From assembly GCA_965202795.1 (NCBI GenBank), contig OZ241848.1, positions 2,294,001 through 2,358,000 of the forward strand: DNA of 64,000 nt, written 5' to 3'. The notes under the pieces were generated by a model. That model had not been told where the DNA came from and did no database searches. It saw only the letters and a program-made list of their open reading frames with translations. Positions 25,589 through 34,123 of the stretch are shown here, one piece after another; position 1 is the first letter of the stretch; each line of letters opens with the position of its first letter. Source of the DNA: JACOND01 sp965202795 (GTDB lineage Bacteria; Bdellovibrionota; Bdellovibrionia; Bdellovibrionales; UBA1609). The translations under genes were made by a program, and so were the position numbers.

Positions 25589-26473
25589 ATGAAAAAAATT
25601 ATGAAAAAGATTTGTTGTTTTGCTGCCGCGGCGGCTGCTGCTGTTTTTGCTGCGGCGGCGGCTGCCGCCGGCGCCGGCATAGAGGCGCCTAAAGCGGAAG
25701 GCGCCGCCCGGCCCCCGCTAAAAAAAGAGGCTTTAAGCGCGGCGGATCAGCCGGATCAGCCGCCAGCGAGCCGGCCGCAGAATCTCAAAAAGCCGGCGGG
25801 CGAAGCGTCCGGCGGGCGGGGGCCGGCAGAGGCTGAATCCAGCGCGCGGCCGCGGCGCCGGTTTGTGGAGCTGGGGCTGGAGTATCCCCTGGCTTTTGGC
25901 CTGCATGGAAAATACATGCTGAGCGATCAGTGGCATATCCGCGCGGGCGCCGGCTTTATGGCGGAGTTTTTTTTGAGCGGCTTTTCCAAAATCATGCCTT
26001 ACACGGGCTATTTGGAGGAGGCGGAGATTCAGCTGATTTCAGACATTCTGAAAAACTCCCTCTGCGCCGAAATTCGCCTTGGCTGGGCGCCTTATTTTAA
26101 GGAGGGGGGAGGGCCTTATCTGGAGCTTGGCCTCTCTCATGCCTCTTACGGAAAGGGCGAGGTCCGCGGCTCTGTTTTCAACGAGGCCGGAGGGTTTGGC
26201 GATGACATGGATGAGGAAAGCCTTTACTCAGCTAAAACAAACATCTTAAGCGGCTCGCTTCACTTGGGCTATCAAATTCCCTTTGAGCGCCTTCGGCTCA
26301 ACCTGGAGCTTGGCCTGCTCAAAATCCTCAAGGCTGAGGCGAGCCAGATCCGCGCCACCACAAGGGCGCCGGGCCGGCTGAGCAGCAGGCAAAGACAGCG
26401 CCTGAACAGGTTTTTGGAAAAAAAAGGCTGGATCGCCCCAACATTTTCCATCTGGCTCGGCTTTGCTTTTTAA
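25589..26473 (+). CDS. Predicted outer-membrane beta-barrel protein
   Basis: A 294-residue protein with a signal peptide (MKKIMKKICCFAAAAAAAVF and a run of Ala), a low-complexity linker rich in Ala, Pro and Glu (about 30-95), and then alternating amphipathic strands: FVELGLEYPLAFGLHGKYML, WHIRAGAGFMAEFF, LCAEIRLGWAPYF, GPYLELGLSHASYG, SGSLHLGYQIP, LRLNLELGLLK and FSIWLGFAF. The C-terminal Phe preceded by alternating hydrophobic residues is the Bam recognition signal. About eight strands suggest an OmpA/OmpW-like small barrel. Function unknown. It converges on tilS with a four-base overlap. Confidence 0.65.
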   Translation: MKKIMKKICCFAAAAAAAVFAAAAAAAGAGIEAPKAEGAARPPLKKEALSAADQPDQPPASRPQNLKKPAGEASGGRGPAEAESSARPRRRFVELGLEYPLAFGLHGKYMLSDQWHIRAGAGFMAEFFLSGFSKIMPYTGYLEEAEIQLISDILKNSLCAEIRLGWAPYFKEGGGPYLELGLSHASYGKGEVRGSVFNEAGGFGDDMDEESLYSAKTNILSGSLHLGYQIPFERLRLNLELGLLKILKAEASQIRATTRAPGRLSSRQRQRLNRFLEKKGWIAPTFSIWLGFAF

Positions 26474-27498
26474 TCCTCCGCCCTGAGGCGCTGATCCGAA
26501 AGCCTCCAGGTTTTTTTCAGCATTCTAAAGGAAAAGCTTGTCTCCCGCCTCTGAAGGCGCTTCAGGATTTCCTCTATATGAGACTGCCCATAGCCGCGCA
26601 GGCTTTTTTTTCTCATATAAAAAGCCAGGGCTTTTTTTTGCTCTGAAAGGGAAAGCTCCCGAAAAAGAGCAAGATTTATCCCCCCCTTCCCTATAAGAGA
26701 GGCAAAGCTCTCCTCCGCCGGCCGGCTGCGGGGCAGCCGCTCCCGAAGGCGCCTCCAAAAGCCGGGCCGCGGCCGCGGGGCCGAAAACCAGCTGGAATGG
26801 GAATCATTAAAGTCAGAGGCTATAAGGCTCAAAGACCGGCTCAGAGTCTGAACCGCCCCCGGCCTTTTCGCCTCCAAAGCGGGGAGCCAGCTTTGCCGAA
26901 TCCAGTTGCGCAAAAAACTCTCGTCAGAGTTGCTGGGATCGTCCAGCCATTTCAGGCCCCGGCTTTGGGCATGGCTTTTGATCTCCCCTCTGGAAGCCAG
27001 AAGAAAAGGCCTTAGAAAAACAGGCTCCGCGGATTCCATGGCTGAGAGCCCCTTTGCCCCGCAGCCCCGAATCAAGTGAATGAGGCGGGTTTCCAAAAGA
27101 TCCTGGCTGTTGTGGGCCAAAGCGATCCGGCTGGCCCCCTCCTCCTTTAGAAACCGAAAAAACAGGGCGCGGCGAAACTCCCTGAACTCCGCCTCGCTTT
27201 TCAAAATCTTTTTGGGCGGAGGCGGAAAAATGCAGGGGATGGATCTTTCGCCGCAAAAATCATTTGCCAGCTTTTTGGCCTGTTTCCTGAGCGCGGCCAA
27301 AGCTGGATCAGGAGAATCCCCATGGTCGGCATGAATCCCCGCCAGCTCCAGTTTTTGAATGGGGGCGGCTTGGCTTAAAACATCCAGAAGAGTTATGGAA
27401 TCCAGGCCGCCGGAAATCCCGACAAGGATTTTTTCCCCCTCAAGGCCGCCTTTGCGGAGCAGCCTTAAAGTTTTGTGAAACAAAGGCGAGCCGCCCAT
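26470..27498 (-). CDS. tilS: tRNA(Ile)-lysidine synthase TilS
   Basis: TilS attaches lysine to C34 of tRNA(Ile)(CAU) so that it reads AUA instead of AUG, using ATP. The 342-residue protein has the PP-loop SGGLDS (29-34), GIHADHG where relatives have HVNHG, ALAHNSQDLLETRLIHLIRG (family AHHxxDQxET) and the LRPFL...I..........W..DPSN motif. The C-terminal region is shortened, as in the minimal TilS class. It is divergent from nothing and ends four bases into the barrel gene. The exported protein at 27517 lies upstream on the same strand with an 18-base gap, so the two may share a transcript. Confidence 0.9.
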   Translation of the reverse strand: MGGSPLFHKTLRLLRKGGLEGEKILVGISGGLDSITLLDVLSQAAPIQKLELAGIHADHGDSPDPALAALRKQAKKLANDFCGERSIPCIFPPPPKKILKSEAEFREFRRALFFRFLKEEGASRIALAHNSQDLLETRLIHLIRGCGAKGLSAMESAEPVFLRPFLLASRGEIKSHAQSRGLKWLDDPSNSDESFLRNWIRQSWLPALEAKRPGAVQTLSRSLSLIASDFNDSHSSWFSAPRPRPGFWRRLRERLPRSRPAEESFASLIGKGGINLALFRELSLSEQKKALAFYMRKKSLRGYGQSHIEEILKRLQRRETSFSFRMLKKTWRLSDQRLRAED

Positions 27499-27516
27499 GA
27501 GATGTCTGTCAGCGGA

Positions 27517-28689
27517 TTATTCAAATGCAAACAGGCCTAAAAACACCGCCCAGCCCGGCCACAGCCCCCTATTCCTGTAGTATTGATAAGGATCTCTTGG
27601 AAATGTCTCCGGCGCCTCCGCAGATCTGGCCCACCTGTAAAACTCATGAGCGGAGGAAAACCTAAAAGGCCGGACAATGCGCATGGCTTTTTCAAGGCTC
27701 ATTTTTGTCTCTTTTCCCTGAGCGGGCGCCTTTTGCGGTTTGAGCGGCGCTCTGCCTGCTGCCAAAAACTCTTTAACTGTCCGGCCCTGGACAGACCCTT
27801 TTCTTCCTGGAATATTCAAAAGCAAAATATCCGGCGCGGGGCTGCTGAAAAAAATCAGGGGAAGGTCAGCCGCCGCCCGCATCCTGCTTTGAACAGTTTT
27901 GTTTACATTTAGATCAATATATATGCCCGCCGGGGGGATGTCTATGCTGTCTGGAAGGGTTTGAACAGAAAGAATATAATGCCCCCCCTCCCTTCTGGCG
28001 CTTTCCTGAATTTTTTTTCTCTCCATGGGCGGAAGCATTTTGTGAAAAATTTCAAGCTTAACAGATTCCTCCAGATCAGGCAAAAACCTAAGCAGGAAGT
28101 TTTTTAATGATCTGGCCTCCACAAGACTGGATGTGACAATGAGTCCCTTTTGGTGGCGAAAAAAGGCAAGCTCCAAAATCATAAGCAGACGGGCATAATA
28201 TGCTTTATTTAAGGCGTAAGCCCCCTCCCCTTTATATGAAAACAAGGGATCGTGGCTGTGAAGGCTGGAGCTAAAATCTCCAGAGCTTATGGTGTAGACG
28301 CCGGGGGATCCTTCCAGCAGGCTCTCTGCGGGCGCCGGCGCGGACAGGCCCGGCGCCCAGGCTGCCAGTTTGGGAAAGAGAAAGGCCTCTGGATTGAGGG
28401 GCGGAGCGGCATGCGGGGATTCAAAAGACAGCCTGCACAATGCGCCAGGCCCCCCATGAGACAGCCCGCCGGGAGTTTGGAGAGAGCGCGGGCCGGGGCT
28501 GGCGCTCTGATTCCGCGCGGCGCCCAAGATCTTTGCAGACGGAGCTTCGCCTGCCCCCCAAGCCAGCCCGCAAGCCAGCCCGCAAGTTAGGCTCAAAGCA
28601 AAAAAAAAAGAGGCGGCTGCCGCAAAAGCCGGCGGAGGCCGGCGGAGGCCGCATGCTGATTTCTCCGTTAATTTTTCCAAATATCTCAT
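27517..28689 (-). CDS. Exported protein with degenerate helicase C-terminal domain
   Basis: A 390-residue protein of unclear role. Residues 20-46 (AFAAAASFFFALSLTCGLA...) look like a signal peptide or anchor. Residues 180-290 resemble the second RecA-like domain of SF2 helicases: KGLIVTSSLVEARSLKNFL (motif IV-like), then ILSVQTLPDSIDIPP and IYIDLNVNKTVQSRMRAA, where motif VI should supply QxxGRxxR but the Arg finger is missing. The first RecA domain with Walker A and B is absent. Residues 340-388 (FSSAHEFYRWAR...FPRDPYQYYRNRGLWPGW..FLG) resemble the short motif that follows some predicted helicases of bacteria and protists. Probably a repurposed domain; not ATP-driven by itself. Confidence 0.5.
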   Translation of the reverse strand: MRYLEKLTEKSACGLRRPPPAFAAAASFFFALSLTCGLACGLAWGAGEAPSAKILGAARNQSASPGPRSLQTPGGLSHGGPGALCRLSFESPHAAPPLNPEAFLFPKLAAWAPGLSAPAPAESLLEGSPGVYTISSGDFSSSLHSHDPLFSYKGEGAYALNKAYYARLLMILELAFFRHQKGLIVTSSLVEARSLKNFLLRFLPDLEESVKLEIFHKMLPPMERKKIQESARREGGHYILSVQTLPDSIDIPPAGIYIDLNVNKTVQSRMRAAADLPLIFFSSPAPDILLLNIPGRKGSVQGRTVKEFLAAGRAPLKPQKAPAQGKETKMSLEKAMRIVRPFRFSSAHEFYRWARSAEAPETFPRDPYQYYRNRGLWPGWAVFLGLFAFE

Positions 28690-28847
28690 GCTTTTCTGCC
28701 AGCTCCGCCTGATGTTTCAGCTTTTTAAGCAGCAGCCCCTCCCAATAAAGGGAAAACAATGCCCTCAGCAAAAACAATAATTTTATCAAGAGCGCGCCAG
28801 TTTCTATGCATTATGGGAATTTTTGCCGCTTTGTCAAGATTTTTTTT

Positions 28848-29420
28848 TCAGCGGGTTTTTTCGCTGGCCCTTTCGATATAGGAGCCATCGCCTGTGTTGA
28901 GTTTCAATGTGTCGCCCTCGTTAATGTGCAGCGGGACCTGAACCACAAGGCCGGTCTCCATCGTGGCGGGCTTGGCCCCGCCCGTCACAGTGTTTCCCTT
29001 AAACCCCGGCTCTGTTTTGAGAACTTTGAGGGTCAGGCTTTTAGGCAGCTCAATGGACAGGGGCCGGCCGTTAAAATAACAGGCCGTCACCTGAAGGGAT
29101 TCTGTCAGGTAGTTTTTGGCCTCCCCGACAATGTCCGCGCCAATGCCAAGAGTCTCATAGCTCTGCCCGTCTATAAAATAAAAGGAGCTGGCGTCTTTAT
29201 ACACATAAGAAAGCGTCTTGTAATTGATGTCGGGCATGGGGAATTTTTCCCCCGATCGGACAGTCATCTCAAGGCCCGCCCCCGTCACAAGGCTTTTCAG
29301 CTTGGTTCTGGTGAATTGGTTTCCCTTGCCAGGCTTCACATGCTGAAAATCCAAAATCACATGAGGCTCGCCTTTAATGAGGATTTTCAGGCCTTTTTTA
29401 AAGTCGCTGGTTCCATGCAT
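28848..29420 (-). CDS. efp: Elongation factor P
   Basis: EF-P binds the ribosomal E site and relieves stalling at polyproline. The 190-residue protein shows domain I with FQHVKPGKGNQFTRTKLKSL, where Lys32 is the position modified in other bacteria (Lys34 in E. coli); no epmA or epmB is in this window. Domains II and III follow with YLTESLQVTACYFNG and the signature around VQVPLHINEGDTLKLNTGDGSYIERA. ATG 29420 gives the family N-terminus (MHGTSDFKKGLKI). The frame is open upstream, but there it is translated from the palindromic repeat. The TPR gene lies upstream on the same strand, separated by the repeat array. Confidence 0.93.
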   Translation of the reverse strand: MHGTSDFKKGLKILIKGEPHVILDFQHVKPGKGNQFTRTKLKSLVTGAGLEMTVRSGEKFPMPDINYKTLSYVYKDASSFYFIDGQSYETLGIGADIVGEAKNYLTESLQVTACYFNGRPLSIELPKSLTLKVLKTEPGFKGNTVTGGAKPATMETGLVVQVPLHINEGDTLKLNTGDGSYIERASEKTR

Positions 29421-29432
29421 TTTTTTGCTCCT

Positions 29433-29830
29433 GTTTGTTGGGACGGCCTCGCGGCCGTTCCCGAACCTCCGCAGAGTCACAAGCCTTCCCAGAGGGACAG
29501 CCTCGCTTGTCTGGCTGGCTTTGCGCCTCCCGCTCAGAGGGACGGCCTAGCGGCCGTTCCCGAACCTCCGCAGAATCACAAGCCTTCCCAGAGGGACAGC
29601 CTCGCTTGTCTGGCTGGCTTTGCGCCTCCCGCTCAGAGGGACGGCCTCGCGGCCGTTCCCGAACCTCCGCAGAGTCACAAGCCTTCCCAGAGGGCTGGCC
29701 TCCCAGCGGCTGTTTGTCTGGACGGCCTCGCGGCCGTTCCCGAACCTCCGCAGAATCACAAGCCTTCCCAGAGGGACAGCCTCGCTTGTCTGGCTGGCTT
29801 TGCGCCTCCCGCTCAGAGGGCTGGCCTCGC
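29433..29830 (-). repeat. Array of palindromic repeats between efp and the TPR gene
   Basis: Four complete cores (GGGACGGCCTNGCGGCCGTTCCC on the plus strand), three of them with a 99-bp period beginning near 29440, 29539 and 29638, and a fourth near 29720. Between the cores lies a second unit (GGGACAGCCTCGCTTGTCTGG then CTGGCTTTGCGCCTCCCGCTCAGAG). The array overlaps the last codons of the TPR gene, whose end it may have supplied. Confidence 0.85.
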
Positions 29831-30556
29831 GGCAGCGGCCCGCTCAATCCGCGAGAGAATCCTCTGCAGCTTTTTTACTTTTTCCAGCCGCTTTCTGCTT
29901 TTCAGCCCTGGCGGCTGAGGGTTTTTTTGTGGAAAACTCCCTTCCACCGCTTTTTTTCTTTCGGCTGTGTCCATATATGTTTGCCCGGCCGGCCCCGCAG
30001 CCGGCCCCGCAGCCGTTCCCGCGGCCTGGCTGTTGGGCTGGCCCTGCGGCCGCTCCCGGGCTGCCGCGGAGCGCGGGGCCTGCCCAGAGGGCTGGCCTTG
30101 CGGCTGCTCCTTCGGCGGCAGCGCAGCCTCAATGTCCTCTGGCGGGAGCATGGCCTCCAGATGCTCCACTGTTTTTTTTGCCGTCTGATCCCATGGCCTC
30201 AAAAACAAAACCATCTTGAAAGCCGAAAGCGTCCCAGCCGGATCCCGCATCTCTCTGTGAATTTCGCCTAAAAGCTGATAGACCTGATAATTGTCAGGCC
30301 CCAGCTCCCTGGCCTGGTTTAAAATAGCCAGCGCCTGCCGGGAATCGCCCTTGTCGCGGTGGATCTTGGCCAGCAGCACATACCCCGCTGAATAAGAGGG
30401 GTTGTGGCTGATGCCCTGCAGGCAGATTTTTTCGGCTTTTTTCAGCTGTTTCCGCGCCCTGTAGATCTGGGCCAGAGAGCTGAAAACCTTGGATCCTGGG
30501 CTGGCCCGCAGGATTTCCTCGTATTTTTCAACCAAAAGGGGGTTAAACAAATCCAT
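29813..30556 (-). CDS. Tetratricopeptide-repeat protein with repeat-derived insert
   Basis: A 247-residue protein starting MDLFNPLLVEKYEEILRASPGS. About four TPR units follow (SLAQIYRARKQLKKAEKICLQG, YVLLAKIHRDKGDSRQALAIL, YQLLGEIHREMRDPAGTLSAF), giving a helical scaffold for protein binding. Residues about 150-205 (QPQGQPSGQ...ARERPQGQPN) are the palindromic repeat in frame, followed by TYMDTAERKKAVEG, also found as DNA at 53545-53600. The basic C-terminal helix (KSRKRLEKVKKLQRIL) may be the ancestral end. No signal peptide, so cytoplasmic. Its position upstream of efp suggests co-transcription. Confidence 0.75.
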   Translation of the reverse strand: MDLFNPLLVEKYEEILRASPGSKVFSSLAQIYRARKQLKKAEKICLQGISHNPSYSAGYVLLAKIHRDKGDSRQALAILNQARELGPDNYQVYQLLGEIHREMRDPAGTLSAFKMVLFLRPWDQTAKKTVEHLEAMLPPEDIEAALPPKEQPQGQPSGQAPRSAAARERPQGQPNSQAAGTAAGPAAGPAGQTYMDTAERKKAVEGSFPQKNPQPPGLKSRKRLEKVKKLQRILSRIERAAAARPAL

Positions 30557-30706
30557 ATCCTGTATATGACAGCAAATATCTCTCCCGGACAAGGATTTTT
30601 TTAAGCCAGCTGCCGAAAAAAATCCTCCAAAAACCCCGGGAGCGCTCTCCAGCTTTAGGGGCTTCATTCCGCATTCTTGCATTTCAAAGGATGCGGGTTT
30701 AGATTG

Positions 30707-30729
30707 ATTAAGGAGTCCGCAAATATTCC
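30707..30729 (+). repeat. 23-bp short repeat copy
   Basis: ATTAAGGAGTCCGCAAATATTCC, followed by CATCATCAGAAG and a T run. It sits between the divergent TPR gene and ruvC. Confidence 0.7.
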
Positions 30730-30834
30730 AAATGGCATCATCAGAAGCTTCTTTTTTTTGGCCTTTTTTTACGCATGCTGCCCCAGAAAGAATATTTATG
30801 GCCTGATTGATAACAGACAGGCGGAGGCAGATCT

Positions 30835-31398
30835 ATGGGCCTGGTTATTTTGGGAATTGATCCGGGAACTGTAAATACCGGGTATGGCGCGATTTCTGTT
30901 GAGGGGGATCAAATCTCCTGCCTGGGCTGCGGAGCGCTTTCCGCCCCGGCAAAGCTGGCTCTTCCAGCCCGTGTTCAGCTGATTCACAAGGGGCTGCGGG
31001 AGCTTTTCAAAAAATTCCAGCCAGACCATGCCGCCGCGGAAAAGGTTTTTTTTGGCAAAAACCCTGAGGCCGCTTTCCGCCTGGGGCATATTTTTGCCCT
31101 TTGCATTTTGGAAAGCGAGCGGCATGGAAGCGAGTTTTTTGAATACGCCTCCCGGTTTGTAAAGCAGACTGTCACCTGCTCGGGAAGAGCCTCAAAGGAT
31201 TTGGTCCGCCGGTTTGTGGCCAACAAACTCTCCCTGCCTGAGGGGCCTGAGGGAAACGCCGGGCTGGACGCCACAGACGCCCTGGCGGTTGCCCTCTGCC
31301 ACAGCCGCGAGCTGAAAAGGCTCCAGCTGCAGAGTCAGCTCCAGGCGCAAAGGCAAAAAGAGATCCCCGCTAATCAATCTGGCCCTCAAGCCTTTTAA
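30835..31398 (+). CDS. ruvC: Holliday junction resolvase RuvC
   Basis: RuvC cuts Holliday junctions symmetrically as a dimer, completing recombination with RuvAB. The four catalytic acids are visible: Asp9 in GIDPGT, Glu69 in AAAEKVFF, and Asp145 and Asp148 in LDATDALAVALCH. FGKNPEAAFRLG is also typical. 187 residues includes a slightly extended C-terminus. GGCGGAGG lies upstream of ATG 30835. ruvA and ruvB are not adjacent, unlike in many genomes. The last 29 bases overlap the convergent protease gene. Confidence 0.94.
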   Translation: MGLVILGIDPGTVNTGYGAISVEGDQISCLGCGALSAPAKLALPARVQLIHKGLRELFKKFQPDHAAAEKVFFGKNPEAAFRLGHIFALCILESERHGSEFFEYASRFVKQTVTCSGRASKDLVRRFVANKLSLPEGPEGNAGLDATDALAVALCHSRELKRLQLQSQLQAQRQKEIPANQSGPQAF

Positions 31399-33037
31399 GA
31401 GCCTCGTCCGCCTCAGCAAAACCCCGCTCCGACGCCTTCAAAAACCAGTCTCTGGCCAGCTCCAGGTCCTTTTTCAGATAAATCCCCCGCAGCCGCATAA
31501 AGCCTAACAAATACTGGGCCTTAGGCTCTCCGCTTTCAGCCGCTTTCTGAAGCCAGTAATGGCTTTTTTCAAGATTTTTCTCTGTCCCCCGGCCCTGCAA
31601 ATACATAACCCCCGCATGAAGCTGCCCCCCGGCATTCTCCGCTTTGGCCGCGGCCAAAAACCAGCTGAAGGCTTTTTCGGGGTTTTCGCGCGCGCCAAGA
31701 CCGGAATTATACATTTCTCCGGCCAGCGCCTGCGCTCTTGGCAGGCCCTGCCGCGCGGCCAGCTCCAGCCATTTTAAGGCTGCCGTTTTGTCTGCCTCCG
31801 CTCCGAGGCCATCGGCGAGCATCAGCCCCATCTGATACTGCGCCCTCGCATGCCCCTGGCGCGCCGCCCTCAAAAACCATGCAAGGGCTTCCGCATCGCT
31901 TTTCAAATCGTCCTCCTGAAAAAGCATCAGGCCCAGACTGTACTGGCTTTCAGAAAAGCCCTGCAAAGCGGCTTTTTGAAACCAGAGCCGGGCCAGCTGA
32001 AAGTCTCTCTTCATCCCCAGGCCATGGAAAAAATTAAGCCCCAGCGCTTGACAGGCTTCAGGGGCGCCGGCGGCGGCCATGGCAAAAAGCTTCGCCATCT
32101 CTTCCGCAATCAGCTCATCCTTTGATCTCTCAGCCGGCAGCGCGGGCGCTTTCAGCAGCTCCCGGATCTTGAAGGCCGGAATCCCAAAAGCAATCTCTCC
32201 GGTATGGCCTGAGAAAACCGCCTCCGCCTGCCCGCTGGCATTGACTATGGGAGAGCCGCTGAAGCCGGCCATGTCTTCCGGGTGGCTGAACATCAGATAC
32301 TCCTTCAGGCCGGGATTTTTGGCCGGCGGAAAAGCCTCAGCCCCCCTTTCAGAGCCTTTGCCAGGATCCCCGTCAAACTCCAGGGCAAACAGATCGTCTT
32401 CAGCATGAGGCCCGGACAGCGCCCTTCCCTTTAATTCGCGCATCCAGCCGCTTTCAAGAAACCCGGCCATATAAACATCACCAGGCGCTTTTTGATGAGT
32501 CGCGGCAAGGGTTAGGGACGGCCAGCCGGAATTTTCAACCTCCAAAACCGCCAGATCATGCGAAGCGGACAAATGCCTTATTCTCCGAAAGGGAAGAGTC
32601 TCGCCGGATATTGTCTGGATCAAAAAATCATAGCCTTTGGATTCTGACAGAATATGAAAATTTGTGACCACAAGGTTTTGAGCTGTCAGAAAGCCAGTCC
32701 CCCTGAAGATTCTCTGCCCGCTTTGGGGATGAATCAAAAAAATTCGCGCAAGAGGCCAGACAGCCGGCGCCGCCCCCGGCGGGCGCCTGTCAAAAGGGGC
32801 CGCCTGATCCAATGCCTGCATGCTTCTGTCAGAGTCTCCAGACTCTTCTAAAGAGGCCTGAGCGGCGAAGCTTGCCAGACTCAAATTTAAAGCGGGGGCT
32901 GAAAGCAAAATCCCGGCCTTTGCCTGACGGAAGCTTTCAAACAGCGCTCCCTCTGGCGCCGCCGCAGAGGCCGCCGGGCTGAAGCCGCTCAGCGGGAAAC
33001 AAAAAAGACAGGCAAAAAAGGCTGAAGGGGCTTTCAT
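31370..33037 (-). CDS. Exported trypsin-like serine protease with Sel1 repeats
   Basis: A 555-residue protein with a signal peptide (MKAPSAFFACLFCFPLSGFS), then a trypsin-fold domain with His128 in VVTNFHIL, Asp161 in HDLAVLEV and Ser260 in GFSGSPIV, so the triad is complete. From about residue 320 to the end there are six to seven Sel1 repeats (A.....G...AQYSLGLM...G......A..WF..AA..G). Sel1 repeats mediate protein binding, and the combination would be a periplasmic or secreted protease with its own adaptor. It might act in envelope quality control or on host proteins. An ATG four codons upstream is also possible. The end overlaps ruvC by 29 bases. Confidence 0.85.
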   Translation of the reverse strand: MKAPSAFFACLFCFPLSGFSPAASAAAPEGALFESFRQAKAGILLSAPALNLSLASFAAQASLEESGDSDRSMQALDQAAPFDRRPPGAAPAVWPLARIFLIHPQSGQRIFRGTGFLTAQNLVVTNFHILSESKGYDFLIQTISGETLPFRRIRHLSASHDLAVLEVENSGWPSLTLAATHQKAPGDVYMAGFLESGWMRELKGRALSGPHAEDDLFALEFDGDPGKGSERGAEAFPPAKNPGLKEYLMFSHPEDMAGFSGSPIVNASGQAEAVFSGHTGEIAFGIPAFKIRELLKAPALPAERSKDELIAEEMAKLFAMAAAGAPEACQALGLNFFHGLGMKRDFQLARLWFQKAALQGFSESQYSLGLMLFQEDDLKSDAEALAWFLRAARQGHARAQYQMGLMLADGLGAEADKTAALKWLELAARQGLPRAQALAGEMYNSGLGARENPEKAFSWFLAAAKAENAGGQLHAGVMYLQGRGTEKNLEKSHYWLQKAAESGEPKAQYLLGFMRLRGIYLKKDLELARDWFLKASERGFAEADEALKRLEGQID

Positions 33038-33072
33038 GATTTCAGGCAATTATAGGGATTTTTGCAAAAACA

Positions 33073-34113
33073 TCAAGAGATTTTTTTTGCCGGCAGGCTG
33101 AATTTTTTTGAGGCGGCTTTTTCCAGCCGGTCCCATACCGCCGTCCAAAGCCCCCCGTTTTGGGCCGCCGCTTTTTGGACATAGATGAAGGATTCCCTGC
33201 CAGGCTCCAGCTGCTGAGACAGCTCCCGCAGATCAGAATAAAGCCGGCGGGCGGCCGGCAGAGGATCCTCTCCAAGAGAAAGCCTTTTGAGCCGGGCGCT
33301 GCGGCCCGCGGCCTTTGGAGCCTTGTTTAAGGCGCGCCGCAAAAACCGCCTGATCTCCCGATCGCTTTTGCCGCTTTCCACAATAATCAGGGGAATATCC
33401 GGGGCGTAATGGGATTTCCAGCCTCCGGGATATTTGCCCGCCCCCTTCGGAAAGCCAGTTTCCGAGCCGGCCCCCCGCGGCCCTGAGGTTTCAATCAGAG
33501 AAAAATCAGGAAATTTTTCTTTCAAAAACAGCTCCAGATCCTCCCTTGTGACCGCGCCGGGCCTTAAAATCAGCAGCTTTTTCCCCCGCATGTCAGGGGC
33601 CGCAATGGTTGACTCCAGGCCCCACTGGCAGTCCCCGCCGTCCAGGACAGGGACCTTCCCCTCAAAGGCCGCAGCCACATGGGCAGCTGCTGAGGGGCTG
33701 GCCTTTCCAAACAAATTGGCGCTGGGCGCCGCCAGAGGGGCCGGAAGGCGCCGCAGCAGCTTTTGCATTATGGGATGGGCGGGAATCCGAATGGCCGCAG
33801 ACGGCTGATGGGCGGTAATCAAATCAGAAATTTTTTTGTTTTTGGGGGCGACAACAGTCAAAGGCCCCGGAGAAAAGCGCTCCCACAGGGACTCAGCCAA
33901 AGGGCAGCCGCCTAAAATATATTCCCTGATTTGAGATCGGCTGCGGCAATGGACAATCAGAGGGTCAAAAAGCGGCCGCCTCTTGAGAGCGAAAATTTTT
34001 CTCAAGGCCTTTTCCGAATCAATCCTGCCGGCCAGCCCATACACAGTCTCTGTGGGCAGGGCCACAGGCTCTCCCCGCAGCAAAAGCTCCGCCGCCTCCT
34101 CCAAAGACACCAT
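33073..34113 (-). CDS. L-threonylcarbamoyladenylate synthase, Sua5 type
   Basis: The enzyme makes threonylcarbamoyl-AMP from threonine, bicarbonate and ATP for the t6A37 modification of ANN-decoding tRNAs. The YrdC domain shows EPVALPTETVYGLAG, KRRPLFDPLIVH, the P.PLTVV motif and APSANLFGKASP. The C-terminal Sua5 domain, with the linking GGWKSHYAPDIP segment, makes it the long Sua5 class (346 residues) rather than the short TsaC. ATG 34113 places the start 10 bases after the ndk stop. Overlapping starts further upstream within ndk are less likely. ndk and this gene probably form one operon. Confidence 0.9.
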   Translation of the reverse strand: MVSLEEAAELLLRGEPVALPTETVYGLAGRIDSEKALRKIFALKRRPLFDPLIVHCRSRSQIREYILGGCPLAESLWERFSPGPLTVVAPKNKKISDLITAHQPSAAIRIPAHPIMQKLLRRLPAPLAAPSANLFGKASPSAAAHVAAAFEGKVPVLDGGDCQWGLESTIAAPDMRGKKLLILRPGAVTREDLELFLKEKFPDFSLIETSGPRGAGSETGFPKGAGKYPGGWKSHYAPDIPLIIVESGKSDREIRRFLRRALNKAPKAAGRSARLKRLSLGEDPLPAARRLYSDLRELSQQLEPGRESFIYVQKAAAQNGGLWTAVWDRLEKAASKKFSLPAKKIS

Positions 34114-34123
34114 GGGCGGCGCT

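Noticed and set aside
29435..30271. 278-codon plus-strand frame across the repeat array
   Set aside because: It is antisense to efp/TPR sequence and made of repeat translations.
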